A model generated the notes under the pieces. The model saw nothing but the letters and a program-made list of their open reading frames with translations, made no database searches and was not told the DNA's origin. From Corynebacterium felinum (lineage in GTDB: Bacteria > Actinomycetota > Actinomycetes > Mycobacteriales > Mycobacteriaceae): 64,000 nucleotides of DNA. Positions within the stretch are counted from its first letter, which is position 1. Each line of letters begins with the position of its first letter. Below, piece by piece: positions 38,315 to 46,991 of this stretch. Position numbers and translations under genes: made by a program. The stretch spans positions 2,790,001-2,854,000 of the forward strand of contig NZ_CP047209.1 in the NCBI RefSeq assembly GCF_030408755.1, written 5' to 3'.

Positions 38315-40413
38315 CGTTGTTCCACCTGCATTCGGGAAGCGAGGTTAAGGCTTGCCACCGCGTAATCATCAAGGACTACTGGGGTGCCTAAGGAGTGGGC
38401 GCGGGCGAGGTCGTGTTGGATAAAGAGGCGAATGAAGCCGTGGGCGGTGTCTTTCAAATCGAGTGCCCAGTGCATGCCTCGCCCATGGTCGTAGGCTTCG
38501 TCGGGCCCGTTGGCTAGTTCGACTGGGACGATGAATCGTCCTGCTTGGCGGGCGTCATAGGTGCCATCGGATTGGTATGGGGCTGTGGTCACTGGGGTGC
38601 CATCGTTGATGTGCAGTGGGAGGCGTTCTTCGTTGTACACCATGACGAAGGTGGGGGGTTTGCGGTCTTGGGCGTCGTTACGCCAAATCCACAGTTTTGA
38701 TATGTCCTGCCCGTGTGGGTGCGAGTGGATCACACCGTAGGAGTAGGTTTTCAGTCCGTCGTAAGCAATTTCGGTGACTTCAGCTTCGGTGTAGATACCT
38801 GCGTACAGTGACTTCGGGGCGAGTGTGACGGTGTCGCCGAGATGGTGCAGCTTTAAGCGGATGCCGCCTTGGCGTCGATAGTCTTCTTCTACTAGCTCTT
38901 CGGAAATGTTGCTTTGCGAGGAATGCACTTGGACGAGTGCTGCGCCTTGTGGCCAGTCGAAGGTGATCAGCTGGCTGGAGACGCGCTCGTGCAGGCTGTA
39001 TTCCTTGATGGGGGAGACACGGTTGACTACTTTGAAGGTTCCAACCATGGATTTGTCGCCGACAACGTTGACGGGCACGCAGTACACTTGCGACCAGTCG
39101 CTTGGCCAGATCACTGTCTCATCCACTTGGGTGCCGGGTTCGCGCTCATAGGTGCTGACCCATTCTGTGGTGCCGAGTGCTTCATCGTCGGCGATATAGC
39201 TGGAGTCGATGGAAAGCCCGATCATATCCGGCTTCGGTTCGGTACAGGTGAGGTAGATTTTGACTTCGCCGGTGGGTGGGGCGATCCAGCTTAAGTGAAT
39301 TTGGTCGTGTTCCACCCCGGGGATGCGAAACGCGGTTGTGATTTCTACTTGTTGAATGTTTGCACTGATCGTGCGGGTGATGATCGCGCTGCCGTGGCCG
39401 CGTCGGCGTACGCCGCGGAACGTGTAGCCGGGAAAAACTTGGAAGTCGTAGGTTTTACCCCGGGTAGGTACGGTGTAGGTGAAGTTGCGGCCGGTGACCC
39501 CTTCCCGGATTTCGCACTGGGGAATATCCAGCGGTGTGTTGTGTCCGTGTTCGCGGACAAAAACTTGCGCATCTTCGTGCCCGATGAGTGGGGTCCAGGT
39601 GCCGGATACGGTGCCGTTGGTTTCCACTAGGCTGAAGTCGCGTGGCGGTAGTGCGAGTGCGGTTTCGCCAACAAAGATGGGCTGGGTTTTTATCGCTTCT
39701 TTTGCGTTCGGTCCCACATAAGCCCACACCATGTAGTGGCGCATCCCTACGTGCGGTGGGATGGTATCGCGAAACGCCCGACCCTTGGTGTGGACAAGGA
39801 TGTCGCCGGATTCGGGGGAGCATTGTTCTTCCTTGTTGGAGCCCACGAGGCGGTAGAACACGATGTTGTCGCCCGCGTCGATATGCTCCCAGTACACCAG
39901 GACGGAGGTGGGGTTGGTGCTGGTGTCGGGGGTGTCCTCGTCGCTTGTGGCTGGGGTGGCTGGTGTTTCTGCTTTGGCGGTGACTGTGTCTTTCGCTCTG
40001 GTGTCGCTTGACCAGTTAAAGGGGGCGAAGGCATGCAGTGGTGGTTGCAGGAAGTCGTTTTCGTCCACGCAGGGTTCGCTGCTTTCGCCGTCCCAGGCGT
40101 CGGTGCCGAAGTCCCAGCGGTCATCCGCGTCGGCCGTATCCGGTGCTGGTGTGGCTGCGTGCTGCGCCGCGGTGTTAGGTTCACCTTCTTGCGTATCGAC
40201 GTCGGAATCATTGGGCTGTGCACTGTCATGTTTCTGCGCCAGCGGCGTGAACGCCTGCGGATCACCGTGAAGAAGCTGCGCAAGATACTGTGCTTGCTGG
40301 GGCGACAGCTCCGGTGCGAGCGCACGAATATCCTCGACTTCCGGACGAATCAGTGCCGAGATTTGGGCAAGGATGGGCATGGGCAGATCCGCGAGCCAGG
40401 AGTTCATCGTCAT
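38311..40413 (-). CDS. Protein with serial Fn3/Ig-like beta domains
   Basis: The protein has about 700 residues from ATG 40413; a TTG at 40440 would extend it by nine residues. After an acidic, low-complexity first ~165 residues, several beta-sandwich domains follow. Fibronectin type III-like cues include VLVYWEHID, GRAFRDTIPPHVGMRHYMVWAYV and HLSWIAPPTGEVKIYL. There is no signal peptide, sorting motif or TM, which is unusual for Fn3 arrays. Neighbouring overlaps place it inside the island operon, so it is probably an intracellular scaffold. I do not recognise a named family. Confidence 0.65.
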   Translation of the reverse strand: MTMNSWLADLPMPILAQISALIRPEVEDIRALAPELSPQQAQYLAQLLHGDPQAFTPLAQKHDSAQPNDSDVDTQEGEPNTAAQHAATPAPDTADADDRWDFGTDAWDGESSEPCVDENDFLQPPLHAFAPFNWSSDTRAKDTVTAKAETPATPATSDEDTPDTSTNPTSVLVYWEHIDAGDNIVFYRLVGSNKEEQCSPESGDILVHTKGRAFRDTIPPHVGMRHYMVWAYVGPNAKEAIKTQPIFVGETALALPPRDFSLVETNGTVSGTWTPLIGHEDAQVFVREHGHNTPLDIPQCEIREGVTGRNFTYTVPTRGKTYDFQVFPGYTFRGVRRRGHGSAIITRTISANIQQVEITTAFRIPGVEHDQIHLSWIAPPTGEVKIYLTCTEPKPDMIGLSIDSSYIADDEALGTTEWVSTYEREPGTQVDETVIWPSDWSQVYCVPVNVVGDKSMVGTFKVVNRVSPIKEYSLHERVSSQLITFDWPQGAALVQVHSSQSNISEELVEEDYRRQGGIRLKLHHLGDTVTLAPKSLYAGIYTEAEVTEIAYDGLKTYSYGVIHSHPHGQDISKLWIWRNDAQDRKPPTFVMVYNEERLPLHINDGTPVTTAPYQSDGTYDARQAGRFIVPVELANGPDEAYDHGRGMHWALDLKDTAHGFIRLFIQHDLARAHSLGTPVVLDDYAVASLNLASRMQVEQR

Positions 40414-40451
40414 TGTGTTGTTATTTTCTCCCACAATCAATCACCGTGTTC

Positions 40452-43232
40452 CTAGATCAACCCGTGCGTGCCAAAATCTGGGGTCTGGTTATCCGTCTGA
40501 AACATCGGCTGCTGCGCGTGGTGCTGATCAAAGCTAAACTCACGGACCTCAGTGCCCGAATTTTGCTGGGCAGCTACGATATCGTCGAGCGGAACCACAC
40601 GCCCAAACTGGGCTAAGGTAATGCAATGAGTCAGCTGTGCTTCGGCTTGTTCCCGCAAATCAAGGCAGGTTAAATCTTCCGCCACCTGGGTGGCCCCGTG
40701 ATTCACACCGGCCGGATTCACCGCACTATTTGCAAACGTATGCGTGGTTTGCTGCGTGGTCTTAAGCGCCGACAAGAACTGCTCGCGTGAGGTTGTATGC
40801 ACCACGCCGTTTTCAACAAACTCCACGGTGCCTAAGCTCAGCTCCACCCGCTTGGCCAGCGCCGGATCAGAAATCACCATCGCCCAGCGGTTGTGGATTC
40901 GATCCCAGTCGGCCAGTGCCTCACTGACACTCATATGTGCCAGCTCATCCAATGTGGAACCGGAATCATACCCAGGTAAACCAAACATATCCATCAGCTT
41001 CGGCGTATTCGCCCCCGTGCGATCGTGCAATGCCTGAGAAGCATCAGCTACAAATTCACTCCACGCGTTTCCGGCCCAGCTTTCTTCAAACATTCCGCCC
41101 CGCACTTCATGGGAAAGAGTATGCAGCGCCTCAGGGCTTAACACCGTGCGCCCCAGCTGGGTCGAACGGGGCAAACCAGAAGTCGGGATCATCATCTCCG
41201 TCCGTTCCCGGCGCGCCTGCCCAAAGGGGTAGGCCAACACGCGTCCCAGCAGCATGCTCCAGGACAAGAACTGGGTGTAGGCATTTGCCACGCGGTGAAT
41301 ATCAGCCACAGATTGGTTGTAGTTATTCAGCGTGATTTCGAGGTTTTGTTCTAAGAGTTTCTTGCGTTGGACCTCATCAATAATGCCGCGCCGGCCTTTG
41401 GCAAACATGCTCATCTGGATGGCTAAACACACCACGGTCACAAGGAAGGTGCCAAGCAGGCACCACCGCCAATCAATGCCAGGCCACTGCACTATAACCT
41501 GCCAGTCCTGCTTGTAGTAGCGGATCGTGGAATAGCCAATGAGGACCATCAGCAGCAGCCACAGGGCAGTAATACTGTGCAAGCGGCGACTCAAACGGCG
41601 GTTTTCCGCCTCAAAATCTCGCTGGTTGAGCGACTCTAGCCCCTTGCGCATCGCTTCGATATTCACATAGGCATCTTTCGCCCGGTTTTGCGCCAGATGC
41701 GAACGAGCAACAAGACCTTGACCCACATTCCACGCGAAACTGGTTGATGCTTTCTGCTTCCACTCGTGGAATTCTTCACGCATCGCCATCACCGTACTAT
41801 CGGCGGTCTGGGATGCGGCATACTGCAATTCCTGCTCAAACAAACCACTGCGGTGCACGTCGAAAGGCATCACCTTGGTGCGTTTCTCGTCAAGATTGAC
41901 GATGTCGCGCAAGATGTGGTTATCGGCGTTGAAAGAATCCTCCACATCCGGCACCGCATCCTGCGCACGGCGCACCACCATCGGATTCTTGTTGCTATCG
42001 ACCGGACCCGCAAGCTCACCGGGCAACCTGGATGCGCCGTCGACAAGCGTTAATGCAGCATCGGTGTAGTGGTTCCACAGCGTAGCCAAGCTCGGCGCAG
42101 GCCCCACCTGGAACCCATCCCGGCTCATCGAATGAATAATCTTTTCCGAGGAATCCTTCAGCTCAGCCATCGTCGCACGGGATGCGCCCGCGCCCACAAC
42201 AACCTCCACCATGGTTTTCTCGCCATAGAGCGTGCGCTGCACAACACCTGCGATATCTTCAGAAATCTTGCTGCGTATCGACGCCGACCACGACGTGGGC
42301 GAACCGATCACCAGCTTGAAAAACTCCTTCACAAACGCCTTGATCGCCGCAAAACCCTCTTGCCGAATCGACTCCGGTGTTGCCAACGGCTGCGGCGTCG
42401 ACATCAACCCAGCCTCGTGATAAGCCAACAACTTCTCCGCATACTGCGCATTCACCTGCGCCGAATGCGACATATGCACCGTTTGACGGCCATCAACGAA
42501 ATCAGTCTGCGGCACCCGCTCTTTCACATCCAGCACCTCAGCAAGCAGCTGATTCTCAATCACACTCGCATCAAGGTTGCGGTGAAACGCCCGCGCCAAA
42601 CGCACATACTCACCGGTACTGGTCGAAATCGCACGACCCGTCTCATCTAGCACCGGAACCATAGTCGAGGTTGACCACAGCCCCGTCAGACTCATCATCA
42701 TCGGGGCAAACACCACCGCCGCACCATAAGGATCATTCTCTCGCCCCAATGCACGCGGGGTCGACAGCGGCGAATCCGCATCTTCCGGCGCCAACACCAG
42801 CGTGGACCAACCATCGCGTGGTGGCGGGGCTTGCTGCTGCAGCGGCAAACGGGGCAGCACCATGCGCACCCGCGCCACATGTCCCCTGATATACGTCTCC
42901 AAATGCCCCAACCAGCGATCCACATCAGCAGTAGCGAAAGCAACACCATCGGTGAGATCTTCCACATCCACCACCACAACCGTGGTATCAACCTGGCGCA
43001 GCACCGTCGAAATCAGCTCAAGGTACTCATGTGGACGAGCTTGCTGCTTCGAAGAGTCAGAACCTGAACCAATCACGCGCACGCAGGGATCAGAAAAATC
43101 CGAAGTGCAATCAATCCAGTAGCAGGTGCGGATCTGGCGCAGCGCAGCAAGATCCGACACATGGGAACGCAGTTCCTCAAAGAGTTCCCCGTGCCCTAAG
43201 AAAAACACGTGGGCGTGCCCTACAAAACTCAT
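40452..43232 (-). CDS. Large two-TM membrane protein of the island
   Basis: The protein has 926 residues. An N-terminal alpha/beta domain (1-130; FFLGHGELFEEL, then VDTTVVVVDVEDLTD) looks like a Rossmann-type fold without a clear P-loop. A long helical region (200-550) precedes two TMs at about 552-572 and 589-610, and a helical C-terminal ~300 residues. Both large domains would then be on the same, probably cytoplasmic, side. Its ATG overlaps the tubulin-like stop by 4 bp. It could anchor the tubulin-like polymer at the membrane; that is inference. Family not recognised. Confidence 0.65.
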   Translation of the reverse strand: MSFVGHAHVFFLGHGELFEELRSHVSDLAALRQIRTCYWIDCTSDFSDPCVRVIGSGSDSSKQQARPHEYLELISTVLRQVDTTVVVVDVEDLTDGVAFATADVDRWLGHLETYIRGHVARVRMVLPRLPLQQQAPPPRDGWSTLVLAPEDADSPLSTPRALGRENDPYGAAVVFAPMMMSLTGLWSTSTMVPVLDETGRAISTSTGEYVRLARAFHRNLDASVIENQLLAEVLDVKERVPQTDFVDGRQTVHMSHSAQVNAQYAEKLLAYHEAGLMSTPQPLATPESIRQEGFAAIKAFVKEFFKLVIGSPTSWSASIRSKISEDIAGVVQRTLYGEKTMVEVVVGAGASRATMAELKDSSEKIIHSMSRDGFQVGPAPSLATLWNHYTDAALTLVDGASRLPGELAGPVDSNKNPMVVRRAQDAVPDVEDSFNADNHILRDIVNLDEKRTKVMPFDVHRSGLFEQELQYAASQTADSTVMAMREEFHEWKQKASTSFAWNVGQGLVARSHLAQNRAKDAYVNIEAMRKGLESLNQRDFEAENRRLSRRLHSITALWLLLMVLIGYSTIRYYKQDWQVIVQWPGIDWRWCLLGTFLVTVVCLAIQMSMFAKGRRGIIDEVQRKKLLEQNLEITLNNYNQSVADIHRVANAYTQFLSWSMLLGRVLAYPFGQARRERTEMMIPTSGLPRSTQLGRTVLSPEALHTLSHEVRGGMFEESWAGNAWSEFVADASQALHDRTGANTPKLMDMFGLPGYDSGSTLDELAHMSVSEALADWDRIHNRWAMVISDPALAKRVELSLGTVEFVENGVVHTTSREQFLSALKTTQQTTHTFANSAVNPAGVNHGATQVAEDLTCLDLREQAEAQLTHCITLAQFGRVVPLDDIVAAQQNSGTEVREFSFDQHHAQQPMFQTDNQTPDFGTHGLI

Positions 43233-46200
43233 ACCAGTCCACCCCCAAAGCCCTTGAACTCCACGTTCGAATCCCCAGCATTAAAGCTTGGGCCCTGCGC
43301 AGTGCTGTCAAAACCAATATCAAAAGCTGGGCTTTGCACCACCTGCGTTGCCACCTGCTTCGCCTGCGGCAACAACGAATAAATCAGGTTCGTCATCTCC
43401 ACCACATCCTGGGCAAAATCCCGATAGAACGGCATCTTCGCCGCATGCATACGAGTTGGCGGCATAGCCCACTCCTTCGTGGCCGAAGCAGCACCGGGGA
43501 AACCATGAGAAGTCGAAGGCACGAAATTATCAGCCAACTTCAACGTCTCCTTCAAATGATTCTCCAGCATCGCAGCGCGATCCTCCACACCAGTACCCAC
43601 AACGCCCTGCTCCGCAGGCTTTTCACCGGTGCGCAAGAAGTGCGCAATAGTATCCACCGCAGGGTGACGCACACCGCCACCGGCATTAATTGGCGACTCC
43701 ACAGAATTATCAAAAATGCCACGAAGTGCCCAGTATGGGCGCAGCGACTGCGCCAACTGCCCACCGTTATCCTTATTGTGGCTTTCGGCATAAGCCAACA
43801 AAATCGACTCCAGCACAACAGGCATCCAGTCAATACGATTACGCATCTGGCTGGGACCAGTCAGCATCGGCGCGGGGAACGCCAACCACTGGGAACCATC
43901 GTAAATATAGGCTTGAGCATTCTCCTGCTCCTGGTTGTGGATATAGATCCGGCCAGTAGCCACACCCAAAATCCAGCCCGCCACCATAGCCTTACGCTCA
44001 TCAACACTCAACGGCAATGCCGCAGCCAAGCTCCGTGTGCGGCGCATCTGCCAGAAATTAGCCTTATTAATGCGCGAAGCCCAGTCGTTAGCAATGTGCG
44101 GCAACAAGGAGCTAAACACAATCGGCGAGTAGTTCGGATAGGAACCGAAAATATCAATCCGCTGAATCTTCTTCGCATCCGTCAACGAATTCTCAAACAC
44201 ACTCAAAGTATTCGGATCAATATCGGCCATGCCCTTGATCTCATTGAGCAATTCCTCCGAGGCATCCAAATACTGGAATGGGATTTCGGAGAAGGTGTAG
44301 CGATTAGTCACCGACGTGTTGTGCACAAGCTGAACCATGGCCGAATTCACCGCCGCCAAGGGTCGAGCAAGGAACAATGCCTTGTGGAAAGCAGAGCGCA
44401 GACGCTGAATGCGGGCGTTGTACTCCGAATCCGCAATATTCTCATCGCGGGTCATGTAGCTGCGCAGGTCAGCGGCAATGAAACGCTCAAAGTGGTAACC
44501 CGGGCGGTTAATCCACATCCGTGCGCGCTCCAGCAAATCATCGGGGCGAATAAGAGCCGCGAACACAGCGGTGGACGATTCCCGCATCTCCGAAAAATCA
44601 TGCGGGGACACCTGCAGATGCTTGCTCACCCAACCTGCACGATTCACGCGCGTGTTTTCCCGCTTCTTCGCCGCCAGTGTATTTTCCGGAGCCTTGATCG
44701 CATCGGTCGTTTCCCACCTGCCCGCGATCACAGCGCGGGCTGCAACACGCGATGCCTGGGCAAGATCTTGAATGTGCTCGTCTTGGACGCGCACCGCCTC
44801 TATGAGCTGCTGCTCATAGTCGGCTGGGAAATTATCCACCTCAGTGATGAGGATTTCGTTGGAGGAGCCACGGAATCGGTCAGAGATCTTCTCATCCCGA
44901 TCAGTTGGCCACGCCACCGGATCGGTGGTTGATACATCGGCCAAGTTCAGCTGCGCATCCTTCTTGCGGCTCGCTTCTGCCAAGTCCATGTGGGCTTTTT
45001 CTACTTCTCTTTGAAGTCGCGCCAACACACCAACACGGAAATCATCTAATACCGGCAGCAGCACCTTAGCAAGAGCAATGGTCATGTAGTTGTTGAGCTG
45101 TTCGCGATAAGCCACCTTCAGCTGGTCCACAATGGCCTCACCGTTATGGATACGCTTATTGCCGGTCAGTGGCTGCAAAATCATATCGGCTGAGGATGGC
45201 TTAGCCGACGGGCTCATCATGGAATAAGAGCCGAGCAACAGGTTCATGCCGTTGGAGAGTTTTTGCTGAATGATCACGCTGAGCTGCGCCACAATCGCCT
45301 CAAGATACGGCACGCCCACCTGTGAAAGCTCACTTTCTGCCTGTGCGATCACGGCATCGGTGAACCAGTCGGCGAACTCGTAGACGGCTGCATACGCTTT
45401 GCGATCGAGTATGTCGCGCAGGCGACGATCAAACTCAGGGTTAGCCATGCGGTTTTCAATTTCGCTGGCCCACTCGTTCGTCTTTTGACCATCAACTGGG
45501 CGTGGGAGTGCAGAACCAATCCAAGTTTCGGCCTCAGCCACACCGGAGTACAGCTGCTGGCTGAAGGTATTGTGGAGCCAACCAGCAATGGAGGCATTGG
45601 TGACTTCCTGGTAGCGGAACTCAGGGTTGATCAGTAGTTTTTCCAAGACCCGTGGGAAGCGCTCGTCGATACGTGCTTTGAGCTGCTCCTCCGCCGTCGC
45701 CAAGTTCGTGGGGTCGACGTGGCCTTTCAGCAGCCGATCAAAAGCCGCGCGGGCAAGACGTTGCGCCGAATATTCAGCGTATTTATCCCGACCCATGCTC
45801 AGCTGGGCGTAACCCAACGAACCCCATGGCAAACCATCCCACTTCAGCGTGGATGTGTGTGCCCACCCAAGGTATTGGCGCAGCGCATCGGGCGAACCAG
45901 TATTGGCCAGCGAGTAGGTGACGAAACTGTCGGATGCCTTGTCGGAGTACATCAATGCTGACAGTGCACGGCCCAGGCCCCGGTACACAGCGGTGCTGGA
46001 TCCATCGCCGAATCGTGCTTTGTAGCTGCCCATGCGGTTGCCGATGGGGAAAAGGCGGGCGAAAGTGGAATGACGGTTTCCGCCATGAACACCCAAGGCC
46101 TCATACAAGGCGGCGTCGTTGGCGGTGGCAGCACCGGTTTGGGTGGCGAACACCTCACCAAACATCGCCAGCGAGTTCGGCCATGCGCCCACCATTTGCT

Positions 46201-46876
46201 CACGTGGGAGTTGTTCGAAGACTTCCGGGGTCATCATGAACACGCCAGTGTGTTCCGGTTTGGCGTTCGGCAGTGTGGACAAAACACGGCACACGTCAAG
46301 GAACATAGATGCGCCCGCGCCACCAGCCATGGAGGAAATCACCAGAATGGCAGGTGCGGTATTGTGTGCGTTGGAGCTTTTACCAGTGATTTTATAGTTG
46401 AGTTCATTAAGCTCGTTGACTGCTTCGGCAGTATTCATCTGATCCAACGCACGACTCAGACCCTCCTGAATCCGCTTCAGGCTCGGGATTGTGAGCATAC
46501 GCCCAAGGCAGCGGTATTGGCCCGCGCCGTCGGAGACTGGGGTGTGGATACTCGCAGGTGAGCTTGGCGCCCACGTCGCAACCTCTTTCAACCCACCATT
46601 GCTTGCAAGCTCACTGGTGACAGCAGAATCGAAGGTGGAATACGGCTGGGTGCTACCAATACCGATGTAGTGGCCGCCTGCTTGTTGCACATTAGGCAAA
46701 CCTGATGGCCCAGGTTCGGGTTGGATTGGCACGTCGATGGAGACAAATTGCCATGCTTTGGGCAGTTCAGTGCGGCTCGGATCGAGAGTGCGTATAAGCG
46801 CTTTGAGCTGATCCATCATGTACGCCTGTGTTTTTGCGCCGGAACCGCCGCATCCTACGATGAGAAACTTACGCAT
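43229..46876 (-). CDS. Tubulin-like NTPase
   Basis: The protein has 1,215 residues. It opens with a nucleotide-binding Gly loop GCGGSGAKT (8-16) and has the tubulin/FtsZ-type signature AGGAGAS (184-190) after ILVISSM. This pattern fits the bacterial Tubulin_2 family: large tubulin-related proteins found in conflict and uncharacterised assemblies, distinct from FtsZ. The C-terminal ~800 residues are helical and end in a Phe/Gly tail (FKGFGGGLV). No TM. It probably binds GTP and may polymerise or act as a switch. The next gene downstream overlaps by 4 bp; the exported vWA gene lies 115 bp upstream. Confidence 0.75.
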   Translation of the reverse strand: MRKFLIVGCGGSGAKTQAYMMDQLKALIRTLDPSRTELPKAWQFVSIDVPIQPEPGPSGLPNVQQAGGHYIGIGSTQPYSTFDSAVTSELASNGGLKEVATWAPSSPASIHTPVSDGAGQYRCLGRMLTIPSLKRIQEGLSRALDQMNTAEAVNELNELNYKITGKSSNAHNTAPAILVISSMAGGAGASMFLDVCRVLSTLPNAKPEHTGVFMMTPEVFEQLPREQMVGAWPNSLAMFGEVFATQTGAATANDAALYEALGVHGGNRHSTFARLFPIGNRMGSYKARFGDGSSTAVYRGLGRALSALMYSDKASDSFVTYSLANTGSPDALRQYLGWAHTSTLKWDGLPWGSLGYAQLSMGRDKYAEYSAQRLARAAFDRLLKGHVDPTNLATAEEQLKARIDERFPRVLEKLLINPEFRYQEVTNASIAGWLHNTFSQQLYSGVAEAETWIGSALPRPVDGQKTNEWASEIENRMANPEFDRRLRDILDRKAYAAVYEFADWFTDAVIAQAESELSQVGVPYLEAIVAQLSVIIQQKLSNGMNLLLGSYSMMSPSAKPSSADMILQPLTGNKRIHNGEAIVDQLKVAYREQLNNYMTIALAKVLLPVLDDFRVGVLARLQREVEKAHMDLAEASRKKDAQLNLADVSTTDPVAWPTDRDEKISDRFRGSSNEILITEVDNFPADYEQQLIEAVRVQDEHIQDLAQASRVAARAVIAGRWETTDAIKAPENTLAAKKRENTRVNRAGWVSKHLQVSPHDFSEMRESSTAVFAALIRPDDLLERARMWINRPGYHFERFIAADLRSYMTRDENIADSEYNARIQRLRSAFHKALFLARPLAAVNSAMVQLVHNTSVTNRYTFSEIPFQYLDASEELLNEIKGMADIDPNTLSVFENSLTDAKKIQRIDIFGSYPNYSPIVFSSLLPHIANDWASRINKANFWQMRRTRSLAAALPLSVDERKAMVAGWILGVATGRIYIHNQEQENAQAYIYDGSQWLAFPAPMLTGPSQMRNRIDWMPVVLESILLAYAESHNKDNGGQLAQSLRPYWALRGIFDNSVESPINAGGGVRHPAVDTIAHFLRTGEKPAEQGVVGTGVEDRAAMLENHLKETLKLADNFVPSTSHGFPGAASATKEWAMPPTRMHAAKMPFYRDFAQDVVEMTNLIYSLLPQAKQVATQVVQSPAFDIGFDSTAQGPSFNAGDSNVEFKGFGGGLV

Positions 46877-46991
46877 CTGTGTCTCCTTTTGAAAAGGCCA
46901 ATCCCCGCATCAGTGGTGTGTGGGTAGGGCAGGTGTGTCAGTGTGTTGTTCTGTTGAAGCCACCCCCACCTTGCGGTGGGGGGATATCGCT

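Noticed and set aside
43031..44932. Plus-strand frame of 633 codons
   Set aside because: It is antisense to the tubulin-like and two-TM genes, whose motifs and overlaps make them the real coding strand.
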